From NCBI GenBank assembly GCA_025351345.1, contig JANXWB010000053.1, positions 1 to 32,154 of the forward strand: DNA of 32,154 nt, written 5' to 3'. Under the pieces are notes generated by a model, which was not told the origin of the DNA, did not search any database, and saw only the letters and a program-made list of their open reading frames with translations. The DNA is from Synechococcales cyanobacterium GL140_1_metabat_312. Its GTDB lineage: Bacteria; Cyanobacteriota; Cyanobacteriia; Leptolyngbyales; Leptolyngbyaceae. Positions 8,368 to 16,057 of this stretch are shown in pieces; the first letter of the stretch is position 1; each line of letters starts with the position of its first letter. A program made the translations under genes and the position numbers.

Positions 8368-9219
8368 ATGTCCGCCACTGCCACACTTCTATTCTCCTGT
8401 CCCGACCAAAAAGGCTTAGTCGCCAAACTCGCCAACTTTATCTATTCAAATGGCGGGAATATCATTCAGGCCGAACAGCATACCGATTTCTCGGCCCAAC
8501 TGTTCATCACTCGCATTGAATGGCAATTGGATGGATTCAACTTACCGCGAGATGTGATTGAACCTGCTTTTAGTGCGATCGCAGCGCCCATGAATGCAAG
8601 CTGGCAGATTCATTTCTCAGAAGTCATTCCACGCATGGCCATTTGGGTGAGTAAGCAGGATCACTGTTTATTAGATTTACTGTGGCGACAAAAGGCGGGG
8701 GAATTGAATGCATCGGTGTCATTAATTTTAAGCAATCATTTAGATCTAGAACCGATCGCGGATCAATTTAGTATTGACTATCACCATATTCCCATTACCA
8801 AAGACACTAAAGCCCAGCAAGAACTTAAACAACTCGAATTGCTACAGCATCACAAGATTGATTTAGTCGTATTAGCGAAGTATATGCAGGTATTGTCTGC
8901 TGATTTTGTTGAAAAATTTCCCTGCATCATCAACATTCACCATTCATTTCTCCCCGCATTTGCCGGAGCCAATCCCTATCAGCGGGCCTACGATCGTGGG
9001 GTCAAGATCATAGGAGCAACTGCCCATTATGCAACTCCTGACTTAGATGAAGGCCCCATCATTGAGCAGGATGTGATTCGAGTGACCCACCGAGATGACA
9101 CGAAAGACTTGATTCGTAAGGGTAAGGACCTAGAACGAATGGTATTAGCACGGGCGGTCCGATCGCACCTTCAGCACCGCGTCTTAATCTACGGAAACCG
9201 GACTGTTGTATTTGATTAA
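8368..9219 (+). CDS. purU: Formyltetrahydrofolate deformylase
   Basis: A 283-residue enzyme that hydrolyses 10-formyl-tetrahydrofolate to formate and tetrahydrofolate in the cytoplasm, balancing one-carbon pools and supplying formate for purine synthesis. An N-terminal ACT-like domain (about 1-80, SCPDQKGLVAKLANFI) precedes a formyltransferase-fold domain. The catalytic Asn-His-Asp set is visible as N189 and H191 in INIHHSFLPAF and D227 in PDLDEGPI. Length is normal for the family. It converges on moaC, 42 bases apart, with a CCGATCGGT/ACCGATCGG inverted repeat between them. Confidence 0.95.
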   Translation: MSATATLLFSCPDQKGLVAKLANFIYSNGGNIIQAEQHTDFSAQLFITRIEWQLDGFNLPRDVIEPAFSAIAAPMNASWQIHFSEVIPRMAIWVSKQDHCLLDLLWRQKAGELNASVSLILSNHLDLEPIADQFSIDYHHIPITKDTKAQQELKQLELLQHHKIDLVVLAKYMQVLSADFVEKFPCIINIHHSFLPAFAGANPYQRAYDRGVKIIGATAHYATPDLDEGPIIEQDVIRVTHRDDTKDLIRKGKDLERMVLARAVRSHLQHRVLIYGNRTVVFD

Positions 9220-9250
9220 GCAGGGTTTGATTAAGCAGGTCATAGGCGTG

Positions 9251-9280
9251 CCGATCGGTTGTTACTGTTGCACCGATCGG
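9251..9280. repeat. Inverted repeat between convergent purU and moaC
   Basis: CCGATCGGT at 9251-9259 and ACCGATCGG at 9272-9280 can pair as a perfect nine-base stem with a 12-base loop; each arm is also nearly self-complementary. It overlaps the 3' end of moaC. There is no T-run, so it is either a weak terminator/mRNA end structure or simply two CGATCG-type sites. Confidence 0.4.
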
Positions 9281-9795
9281 ACATAATCCCCCGACTTCCC
9301 ACCTATTTTTTTCAGCAACATAATCTGGCGAATCTCCATATTTTTGTCCAGCGCTTTGGCCATGTCATAAAGCGTTAGGGCCGCAACAGACACCGCCGTC
9401 AATGCCTCCATCTCCACGCCCGTCTCACCCTTAACTCGCACCGTCGCCGTAATCCGAAACCCTGGAAGCTCAACATTAGGAACAATTTGGACTTCAACTT
9501 TGTGAATCGGCAACGGATGACACAATGGAATCAACGTAGAAGTCTGCTTTGCACCCATAATGCCCGCTAGCCGAGCCGTCCCTAAAACATCACCTTTCGG
9601 ACTGTTGCCCGCCAAAATCGCCTCCAGGGTTTCCAAGGCCATCCAAACCTCACCTTGGGCCACAGCTTCTCGGGCCGTGATGGGTTTAGTAGACACATCA
9701 ACCATTTGGGCTTGACCGTCAGAATCTAGATGGGTTAAGACGTTGGGGGCATTGTCCATCATATTTACTCGACTATTTTCAGAAATACTTTGCAT
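9262..9795 (-). CDS. moaC: Cyclic pyranopterin monophosphate synthase
   Basis: A 177-residue enzyme of molybdenum cofactor biosynthesis; with MoaA it converts GTP to cyclic pyranopterin monophosphate. Family hallmarks: QMVDVSTKP near the start, [42 protein letters not shown], and the catalytic Asp and Lys in DMAKALDK. About 15 residues precede the conserved [12 protein letters not shown] segment, so an internal start at 9762 is also possible. No other moa/moe gene is in the window. It reads divergently from the tRNA-Arg gene 40 bases away. Confidence 0.95.
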   Translation of the reverse strand: MQSISENSRVNMMDNAPNVLTHLDSDGQAQMVDVSTKPITAREAVAQGEVWMALETLEAILAGNSPKGDVLGTARLAGIMGAKQTSTLIPLCHPLPIHKVEVQIVPNVELPGFRITATVRVKGETGVEMEALTAVSVAALTLYDMAKALDKNMEIRQIMLLKKIGGKSGDYVRSVQQ

Positions 9796-9835
9796 TCTCT
9801 CAGAGGGTGTGATAATTTAGTTGAGCCGAACGCAA

Positions 9836-9909
9836 GGGCTTGTAGCTCAGTGGACTAGAGCACGTGGCTACGGACCACGGTGTCGGGGGTTCGAATCCCT
9901 CCTGGCCCG
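9836..9909 (+). tRNA. tRNA-Arg (anticodon ACG)
   Basis: A 74-base cloverleaf: acceptor GGGCTTG with CTGGCCC, D stem GCTC/GAGC, anticodon stem CGTGG/CCACG with loop CTACGGA (anticodon ACG), T arm GGGGG-TTCGAAT-CCCTC, discriminator G. CCA is not encoded. The acceptor stem has a G-U and one U-U mismatch at positions 6-67, flagged as unusual. A34 would be changed to inosine by TadA (encoded at 26064) so that the tRNA reads CGU, CGC and CGA. Confidence 0.95.
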
Positions 9910-9920
9910 TTCCTTGCAGA

Positions 9921-9960
9921 GCGGAGAGAAGAGTTAATTTTCCCTCCGCGTTTTGATTTT
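9921..9960 (+). terminator. Terminator after tRNA-Arg
   Basis: GCGGAGAGAA (9921-9930) pairs with TTCCCTCCGC (9940-9949) with one A-C mismatch, followed by TTTTGATTTT. It sits 11 bases after the tRNA and fits an intrinsic terminator. Confidence 0.7.
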
Positions 9961-10147
9961 GGAATGATTTTACATCGATTTTAATCTGGGATAACAGTTC
10001 CCGGACAGGGCCGTCCCCATAGAGAATATTTGGGTTAATTGCTTCAAGTGGCCAAAACAAAATAGATACTGTTATAATCATCAACCGTCAGCCTGTGTGT
10101 AGATTAAGTTGCGATCGTATCATTTTCCAATCCCCCATTTTTGAACT

Positions 10148-11278
10148 ATGTCTCGTTTCCTGAAACCCTCGCTTGTCTTAGTTTCTTTGATAGTGACTGC
10201 CAGTGTGTCCGCCAACCTTTCGAGGCCCGCATTGGCGAGCGGAAAGTCAGAAGCCTTGTCCCAGTGGCGATCTAAATCGAGCATTATCCTTGCTGCAAGT
10301 TCTGAACTGGACGACGTGCTGAAGCAAGCCCGCGAACAAGCCGACGCTAAGAACTATCCCAGCGCTCTATCGTTGTACGAACGCGCCGCCACCCTCGATC
10401 CTAAAAACGCTCGCATCTTCTCTGCCATTGGGTTTCTCCAAAGCGCACAGGGTAAGTTCCAATCCGCTCTATCAAGCTACCAACAAGCGATCGTCCTTTC
10501 TCCTAAAGAAGCTGACTTTTTCTACGGCCTTGGCTTTAACTATGCCAACCTCGGCCAACTCGACGCAGCCATCACCGCCTACCGCAACGCCGTTACCCAA
10601 AACCCGCGCCAGATCAACGCTCAACTCGGACTCGGCATTCTCTTAAGTCGTCAACAACAATATGATGCCGCATTCCAAGCCTACCAACAAGTCTTAAAAA
10701 CAGATAGCAAAAATACAGCCGCTCGAGAAGGTATTGGCTTTATTCTTTTAGAACAAAATAGGCCCGACGATGCCATCAATGTACTTCAACGTGCTTTGAC
10801 ATTTGATGCGAAATCGAGTCGAGCCAATCTAGGACTCGGCATTGCCTATCTAACCAAAGGCAACCCCAGCAGTGCGCTAAAATATCTTGACCAGGCCGCC
10901 CAGCTTGATCCGCGCAATCCCAGCATTCAAGTGCAGATTGGAAAGGTGGCTGAAAGCCTCGGAGAACGCGATCGGGCCTTAGACAGCTATCAACGGGCCA
11001 TTAGCCTAAACAGCCAAAGCATTGAAGCCTACCAAGCGATCGGCGACTTTTATTACACCCAAAGTGATTTCGGTAATGCGGTGCGATCGTACCAAAATGT
11101 TACGCGTTTGAATCCTCAAGACGGGGACGGGTTTTATGGGTTGGGCAAAGCTTATCAGTCTCAAAATAATCGCGATGAAGCGAAACAAGCACTGCAACAA
11201 GCAAAACGTAACTATCAAACCCAAAATCGTCAGGACGGAGTTCAGAAAGTGAATTCGACACTGGAACAGTTTCAGTAA
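10148..11278 (+). CDS. Secreted tetratricopeptide repeat protein
   Basis: A 376-residue protein with an N-terminal export signal (hydrophobic core about residues 8-22, likely cleavage near ALASGK) followed by about nine tandem TPR units from residue 55 to the end, e.g. YPSALSLYERAATLDPKNA and YDAAFQAYQQVLKTDSKN. TPR solenoids bind other proteins; partners cannot be told. No enzymatic domain is present. The gene is alone between the tRNA and a strong two-way terminator. A periplasmic or outer-membrane assembly role is plausible but inferred. Confidence 0.85.
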   Translation: MSRFLKPSLVLVSLIVTASVSANLSRPALASGKSEALSQWRSKSSIILAASSELDDVLKQAREQADAKNYPSALSLYERAATLDPKNARIFSAIGFLQSAQGKFQSALSSYQQAIVLSPKEADFFYGLGFNYANLGQLDAAITAYRNAVTQNPRQINAQLGLGILLSRQQQYDAAFQAYQQVLKTDSKNTAAREGIGFILLEQNRPDDAINVLQRALTFDAKSSRANLGLGIAYLTKGNPSSALKYLDQAAQLDPRNPSIQVQIGKVAESLGERDRALDSYQRAISLNSQSIEAYQAIGDFYYTQSDFGNAVRSYQNVTRLNPQDGDGFYGLGKAYQSQNNRDEAKQALQQAKRNYQTQNRQDGVQKVNSTLEQFQ

Positions 11279-11450
11279 GTTCACATTGAAGATTGAAGTA
11301 AGTCAAGCCGAATGGTTTTTTGGTGTTAGACCAATCGAATGAGGCTAACAGGACACTCTAGGTATAGTCTTGGGTAATTTTAAACCAACTCGATCGAATG
11401 ACCCTTCACTTCAGGTCTGAGTCTAAAGTTCAATCAAAATCTTAATTCAG

Positions 11451-11491
11451 AAAAAGCGGTGCTGAATTCAATATTCGACACCGCTTTTTTT
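11451..11491. terminator. Bidirectional terminator between convergent genes
   Basis: AAAAAGCGGTG (11451-11461) and CACCGCTTTTTTT (11479-11491) form a strong stem with A-run on one side and T-run on the other, so it can stop both the TPR gene (plus) and the secreted-protein gene at 11525 (minus). Confidence 0.85.
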
Positions 11492-11524
11492 CACTTTTAG
11501 AATGTAACTTTTGGAACTTAGCTT

Positions 11525-12058
11525 TTAGAACTTAGCTTCCACAGGTTGACGTGGTAGCGGTTGCAGTACTTGTCCAGGCATCATACTAGGAGGTGCCGCC
11601 ATAGGTGCCGCCGTAGGTTGGCTAAACGTAGGCATCCCGCCCCTGTCTAATGTATTCGAGTTAGTCAGATTCCCAGTTTGCGTGGGCAGAAGCTGAACTG
11701 ACGTATTAAACGGGGAGTTCAGATCTACAGTGCGAAGGGTGGGATTAGAATAAGTCTGCTGCTCTTTCAGATAACGATGCATTCGGTTAATGCCCTTGGA
11801 GTCCAAAATAATGGCATTGTCGTTATAGCCAGGTAACCCAATTAGATGAGCTGGGTCCAACACCCCACCAACATCACGACTTTTTAAGATACTTTTATCA
11901 TTGTAAAAAAATTCACGTTCCATGGCTTCTTGAGGTGTTTCCTGGGGCCGAAACAGCTCATTATTTACTTCTTGAGCCTGCACCGATGCGGCACCGAACC
12001 CGATGACTGAGCCACCCATTAAGAGTACACTAGCCAAAATTCTCAATTTCTTGCTCAT
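11525..12058 (-). CDS. Secreted protein of unknown function
   Basis: A 177-residue protein with a clear signal peptide (hydrophobic core about residues 7-24, then SVQAQE with an AxA-like cleavage site near residue 29). The mature part has a conserved-looking block (EREFFYNDKSILKSRDVGGVL, residues 47-67 in part) and a Pro/Met/Ala-rich C-terminal tail (APMAAPPSMMPGQVLQPLP). I do not recognise a named domain; it looks like a cyanobacterial lineage protein of the periplasm. The start ATG is followed by two lysines as expected of a signal peptide. It diverges from pyrE and shares a terminator with the TPR gene. Confidence 0.7.
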   Translation of the reverse strand: MSKKLRILASVLLMGGSVIGFGAASVQAQEVNNELFRPQETPQEAMEREFFYNDKSILKSRDVGGVLDPAHLIGLPGYNDNAIILDSKGINRMHRYLKEQQTYSNPTLRTVDLNSPFNTSVQLLPTQTGNLTNSNTLDRGGMPTFSQPTAAPMAAPPSMMPGQVLQPLPRQPVEAKF

Positions 12059-12180
12059 AGCAAACTTATAATCCTGTAAGTTTTCGATTCATGGTAGCCG
12101 ACATTTCAGATATTGATTTAGTTTGCCCCACATCGAAATCGATCGTTCACCTCCATCTAAGCCATTACTCCTTGACTTCT

Positions 12181-12777
12181 ATGACCCAATCTTTTGCCTG
12201 GACTACCGCCGATCGTTCTGCTCTCCAGGATGAATTGCTGACATTGCTTTGCGAAGTGGCCTACAAAGAAGGGGATTTCCTATTATCCTCCGGTCAACGC
12301 AGTACCTATTACATCAATGGAAAACAAGTGACGCTCCATCCCCAAGGCGGACTGGCGGTCGGTCGGGTATTGCTTGACTTAATCCCGATCGATACCGTGG
12401 CTGTTGCAGGCTTGACGTTGGGGGCTGACCCGATTGTGACGGCGGCTAGTGTGGTAGCGGCGTATGAAGGCCGATCGTTGACAGCTCTGATTGTCCGTAA
12501 AGAAATTAAAAACCATGGAACCCAAGTCTACATTGAGGGTCCGACGTTGCCAGCAGGAAGCCCCGTTGTGGTACTAGAAGATGTTGTAACCACAGGCCAG
12601 TCGGCGATGAAGGCGGTCGATCGGTTGCGTGAGGCGGGCTATGTGGTGACGCAGGTGATTTCGCTGCTGGACCGGGAACAAGGTGGCGCTGAGTTTTATG
12701 CGCAGCAGGGAATTGAGTTCCAGGCGGTGTATACCATTCGTGATTTGCAAGCCCGCTGGAAAGTGTTACACGCTTAA
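12181..12777 (+). CDS. pyrE: Orotate phosphoribosyltransferase
   Basis: A 198-residue enzyme that joins orotate to PRPP to give orotidine 5'-phosphate in pyrimidine synthesis. The PRPP-binding motif is VVVLEDVVTTGQSA; YYINGKQVTL and LIVRKEIKNHGT are the substrate and flexible-loop regions. The frame is open from 12091, but ATG 12181 (MTQSFAWTT) is chosen because the preceding 30 residues are unlike the family and the length then matches normal OPRT. No pyrF fusion is present. The divergent region to the secreted-protein gene at 12058 holds the promoters. Confidence 0.93.
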   Translation: MTQSFAWTTADRSALQDELLTLLCEVAYKEGDFLLSSGQRSTYYINGKQVTLHPQGGLAVGRVLLDLIPIDTVAVAGLTLGADPIVTAASVVAAYEGRSLTALIVRKEIKNHGTQVYIEGPTLPAGSPVVVLEDVVTTGQSAMKAVDRLREAGYVVTQVISLLDREQGGAEFYAQQGIEFQAVYTIRDLQARWKVLHA

Positions 12778-12840
12778 AGCCTTGGCTGAGTAGCTTAAGA
12801 GGGTGTTTGAAAAATCGAAGGTTTGACAATTGAGACCCGA

Positions 12841-12915
12841 TCCCCCTAAATCCCCCTTGGTAAGGGGGACTAAGAGTTGAATTCTAGTTCCCCCTTATTT
12901 TCTAGTTCCCCTGCT
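12841..12915. repeat. GC-rich hairpin repeat upstream of folK
   Basis: The stretch holds TCCCCCTAAATCCCCCTT and a perfect seven-base stem CCCCCTT/AAGGGGG (12852-12858 with 12862-12868, three-base loop), followed by two copies of TCTAGTTCCCC (12882-12892 region and 12901-12911). Similar C-rich, G-rich hairpins are common dispersed repeats in filamentous cyanobacteria. A related AGTTCCCC/GGGGAACT hairpin occurs at 30436. Confidence 0.6.
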
Positions 12916-12918
12916 CCA

Positions 12919-13434
12919 ATGAAATCCGTCCCAATTCTCAACCGTGCAGCTATAGCGCTTGGTGCAAACCTCGGAGACACGGTTACAACCCTCAACAGCG
13001 CAATCGATGTCCTTGTCCAACATCCCAACATCACGCTAATTTTTCGATCGTCCTGGTATCAAACCGCCGCCGTGGGGCCGCCGCAGCCAGATTACATCAA
13101 TGGTTGCATTGTGATCGAAACTGAACTCGAACCTCAGGAACTCATGACATTACTGCTGACCACTGAAGATCAGTTTGGTCGGGTGCGTCAGGAGCGTTGG
13201 GGAGCGCGAACATTGGACTTGGATTTGCTGCTCTATGGCGATCGGACGCTTTCCACACCGCATTTAGAACTGCCCCACCCGCGCATGACGATTAGAGCTT
13301 TTGTTCTGGTGCCCTTGGCCGAAATTGCCCCCGCTTGGATTGATCCAATTTCAGGCCGATCGATCGAACAGCTCGTGCAGATGGTAGATTGCTCACAAGT
13401 TCAACGTTTTCCACGGGTTCCAGACGTATGTTAG
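12919..13434 (+). CDS. folK: 2-amino-4-hydroxy-6-hydroxymethyldihydropteridine pyrophosphokinase
   Basis: A 171-residue HPPK of folate synthesis, transferring pyrophosphate from ATP to hydroxymethyl-dihydropterin. Visible: ALGANLGD at the start, SSWYQTAAVGPPQPDYING in the substrate region, and RWGARTLDLDLLLYG with the two metal-binding aspartates. The frame is open back to TTG 12877, but those 14 codons fall in the C-rich repeat and read as low-complexity Ser/Pro, so ATG 12919 is preferred. The stop overlaps the Nudix gene start by seven bases, indicating coupled translation. Confidence 0.93.
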   Translation: MKSVPILNRAAIALGANLGDTVTTLNSAIDVLVQHPNITLIFRSSWYQTAAVGPPQPDYINGCIVIETELEPQELMTLLLTTEDQFGRVRQERWGARTLDLDLLLYGDRTLSTPHLELPHPRMTIRAFVLVPLAEIAPAWIDPISGRSIEQLVQMVDCSQVQRFPRVPDVC

Positions 13435-13970
13435 AGCTACCGCAACTCCTCCGCCGGAAACTGTTTTATCAGGGGCGCAAGTTTGCCTACGAAATCAATC
13501 GTTATCGACTGCCCAACAAGGTCGAGGCTGAACTCGAATGCATTCGCCATCCGGGGGGTGCGCTGGTGGTTCCCGTGACGGCATCTGGGGATTTGATTTT
13601 ACTTAGACAATATCGATTTACAATTCAACGCCGAATTTTAGAATTTCCGGCTGGAACAATCGAATCAGGCGAGACTGCTCTCAGTACAGCCGATCGTGAG
13701 GTTCAGGAAGAATCGGGCTACAAGGCAGGTACGATTCGGCAAATAGGGGATATTTTTCTGGCTCCGGGCTATTCCGATGAGATGGTAACTATCTTTTTGG
13801 CGACTGAACTCGAAAAAATGGAGACCCCGCCCCTTCAGGATGAGGATGAAGATATTGAAGTTCTAACCATGACTCCGATCGCCGTTGAGCAAGCGATTCG
13901 ATCGGGTGATATTACGGATTCAAAAACCATTTCGGCATTCATGATGGTGCGACATTTAGTTATGGTTTAG
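13428..13970 (+). CDS. Nudix hydrolase (ADP-ribose pyrophosphatase-like)
   Basis: A 180-residue hydrolase. The Nudix box is complete, from GTIESGE through REVQEESG (about residues 73-95), giving the metal-binding helix; GGALVVPVT and LRQYRF upstream match the ADP-ribose/NDP-sugar pyrophosphatase subgroup. The APGYSDE segment downstream fits the same group. It starts inside the folK stop (ATGTTAG), so the two are in one transcript, but the substrate link to folate is not established; in some bacteria a Nudix enzyme removes pyrophosphate from dihydroneopterin triphosphate, whereas this protein looks more like the ADP-ribose type. Confidence 0.85.
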   Translation: MLELPQLLRRKLFYQGRKFAYEINRYRLPNKVEAELECIRHPGGALVVPVTASGDLILLRQYRFTIQRRILEFPAGTIESGETALSTADREVQEESGYKAGTIRQIGDIFLAPGYSDEMVTIFLATELEKMETPPLQDEDEDIEVLTMTPIAVEQAIRSGDITDSKTISAFMMVRHLVMV

Positions 13971-14051
13971 TCTTGTGATTTGGGAGTATTTGACGCTCTG
14001 TGGATGAGATAAAGGTTCTCAAGATCGAGACATATGGGAGTATAGATTCAG

Positions 14052-14276
14052 ATGAAGATAAAGGCGATCGTTCATGTGGCGCAAAAGGGTGGCTTTCAGA
14101 CGAAGGTGCCTGCGTTGCCCAGTCGTGTAACGGAAGGGGATTCGATGGAGGAGATGATGGCAAATTTGAAGGATGCGATCGAGGGTTGTGTCTATGCTCA
14201 CTCTAAAACAGATCAAATTCTCTCAATTCCAGTTCATCGTAATCAGGATTTCAGAATGAGTACATTGAAAACATGA
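14052..14276 (+). CDS. HicB-like antitoxin domain protein (orphan)
   Basis: A 74-residue protein with the HicB/UPF0150 pattern: MKIKAIVHVAQKGGFQTKVP, then TEGDSMEEMMANLKDAIEG. HicB proteins neutralise HicA mRNA-cleaving toxins; the short form seen here lacks an added DNA-binding domain. No hicA-like ORF precedes or follows it: 81 bases separate it from the Nudix stop and 41 from the convergent CBS-domain gene. The usual Gly-Cys before the Thr-x-Gly is Ser-Arg here. It may be a solitary antitoxin, a partner to a distant toxin, or a remnant. Confidence 0.75.
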   Translation: MKIKAIVHVAQKGGFQTKVPALPSRVTEGDSMEEMMANLKDAIEGCVYAHSKTDQILSIPVHRNQDFRMSTLKT

Positions 14277-14317
14277 ATGAACATTGCTGAATTAAAATGA
14301 AAAAGATTTAGAGTCAG

Positions 14318-16057
14318 CTATATCTCAGTCGCTATCTTGAGATGAACGACGATCGCCCTATAGAATTGAGGCAGCATTTTGGCAGCCCAATTCCGCAAGT
14401 CCATCAATGCCTCTGATTCATTGGTAATTGATACGTTCTCACGATACAACGCAACACGAGATGCTCGCCTACTCTCAAGCCTTTCCCAGCTTAGGTGCTC
14501 TCCAAGGTTTGATTCAATCTCTGCTTTGTATGTGTGTAGTTTATCAAATACATACTTATTGCGCTCTCGCTCACCAGAGTCGATATAGAGTTCGAGACGG
14601 AATCGTGATTTGCGAGCAAAGGCAAAGTTTAGCCAGGTTTTTTCAGGATGTTCTGCCGAGGAGATCTCAAAGCATATCCATGATTGACCTTGGGGATTGT
14701 TCGCTAGTTTGACCGTTAAGCCATCAATGTCTTGTAGTTTAGGTTGCAACTCATTGAAAAAGGTAATATACGCGCTCTGTCGATCGCCCATTAACGAGAA
14801 CACAACTCTTTCTTCACGCATGTTGACGCTTGATACTCGCCAACCCACTTCAATCCACTGCTGAGATTGAGTATGTGAAACAGAGTCATTAGCCCACCAG
14901 GTTCGATGCTGCCTTGCAGAGGGTGGTAATTTGTCGTCAATAATTTTCTCAATTTGTTCAAAAGAGAGCAAAAGATTTTTTTGATGGGTTCCGGTTTGGG
15001 TTTGAAGCCAGATTGCTAGTGGAGCATACCGACTTTCATTTAATCCAATTTCTTCATCAATTGGAGGGAATTCTTCTTGAAGTCCTTCGGTAGCATGAGG
15101 AGAGGCTTCGACAATCACCGAGGACAGTTGCTCGTCGTCGATGGCAGGAGCGATCGCATTACTTAGTGAAGCTTCTTCTTCCAAAATAAAACGATGCCGA
15201 TCGAGTAGGCTAGAACAAAACTTGAGTTGTTTACGTTGATTGGGACTCACCTCGCGAAAATGAGCGATCGCATTGCGTATCTGACGAACTTCATCTAGAA
15301 CCTTGTTGATCATCTCCCATTCAAGACCGTTGAAAGCAGTTTGATACCTATCCCAAACGTTCTTGAAAAGCTGAATGTAATCAAATAGGGTTAGTTTTTC
15401 AATAGGTTGAATTGTGATAGGCTTATACAAATGCTGCATAAAAACAGCATCAATAAAGCTCTGATTTGGTGAAGGCGGCATCTGTCCAGCAAGATCTAGA
15501 TATTTGCAGACAGCCTGCTTAAATTTATTTCTTAGCTCGTTGCCAGATGGAGTAATGTCTTCGATCGCGCTTTGTAAAGCTTCTTGATCTGGCTCTCCTT
15601 GATCATTTTTGTAAGCAGACTCAATATAGTCTCTGAGGGTAGTTTCGATCTCCTCAGCGAGCATCATGTCTTCAGCTCGTTGTCGATAGTATTCAGTAGT
15701 ATCGTAATTGGTTACGATCGCAATAAGTTTTCCAGATTTATCGACAATAGGAATGGCGCTGGAATCTTTCAGACCGTTAAGCAGTTCTGAGAGTTCATCA
15801 TCTTCACGACAAGTTTTTACAGTATTAATTGCATGGGAAACTTTGATTTTATCGAGCGTACTTTTGAAGTAGCTGACCGTTCTGAGAATTGAATCGCTAG
15901 TGACTAAGCCTCTCAGTTTAAAATCATCATCAACTACAGGTAGTTGGCTAAAATCGTGTTCGATCATTAACTTAAGTGCCTCTTGAATCGTCATCTCCTC
16001 TTTTGCAGTGACAAGAGTTTGAGATTCTGGTCTTAGGTTTTGAACAATAGAAGCCAT
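14318..16057 (-). CDS. CBS-CBS-HEPN-DUF7662-DUF4268 multidomain protein
   Basis: A 579-residue protein of unusual architecture. Residues about 9-65 and 74-128 are two CBS domains (MIEHDFSQLPVVDDD, SSAIPIVDKSGKLIAIVTN), which usually bind adenosine nucleotides. Residues about 135-295 look like a Swt1-type HEPN domain with R261-N-A-I-A-H266, the Rx4H motif of HEPN RNases. Residues about 344-420 resemble DUF7662 (KLPPSARQHRTWWAND, WIEVGWRVSSVN). Residues about 430-570 resemble DUF4268 (NKYVFDKLHTYKAEIE, SWERLESRRASRVALYR). An acidic linker lies at 296-340. The combination suggests a nucleotide-controlled RNA-acting effector, possibly in defence or stress; that is inference. It lies in an islet between core genes, converging on the HicB-like gene. 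Confidence 0.8.
   Translation of the reverse strand: MASIVQNLRPESQTLVTAKEEMTIQEALKLMIEHDFSQLPVVDDDFKLRGLVTSDSILRTVSYFKSTLDKIKVSHAINTVKTCREDDELSELLNGLKDSSAIPIVDKSGKLIAIVTNYDTTEYYRQRAEDMMLAEEIETTLRDYIESAYKNDQGEPDQEALQSAIEDITPSGNELRNKFKQAVCKYLDLAGQMPPSPNQSFIDAVFMQHLYKPITIQPIEKLTLFDYIQLFKNVWDRYQTAFNGLEWEMINKVLDEVRQIRNAIAHFREVSPNQRKQLKFCSSLLDRHRFILEEEASLSNAIAPAIDDEQLSSVIVEASPHATEGLQEEFPPIDEEIGLNESRYAPLAIWLQTQTGTHQKNLLLSFEQIEKIIDDKLPPSARQHRTWWANDSVSHTQSQQWIEVGWRVSSVNMREERVVFSLMGDRQSAYITFFNELQPKLQDIDGLTVKLANNPQGQSWICFEISSAEHPEKTWLNFAFARKSRFRLELYIDSGERERNKYVFDKLHTYKAEIESNLGEHLSWERLESRRASRVALYRENVSITNESEALMDLRNWAAKMLPQFYRAIVVHLKIATEI

Noticed and set aside
9800-10084. Minus-strand ORF containing GFEPPTPWS
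   Set aside because: It is the antisense translation of the tRNA-Arg gene, a well-known false ORF pattern.
12506-12829. Minus-strand ORF of 107 codons
   Set aside because: Antisense to pyrE with no recognisable motifs.
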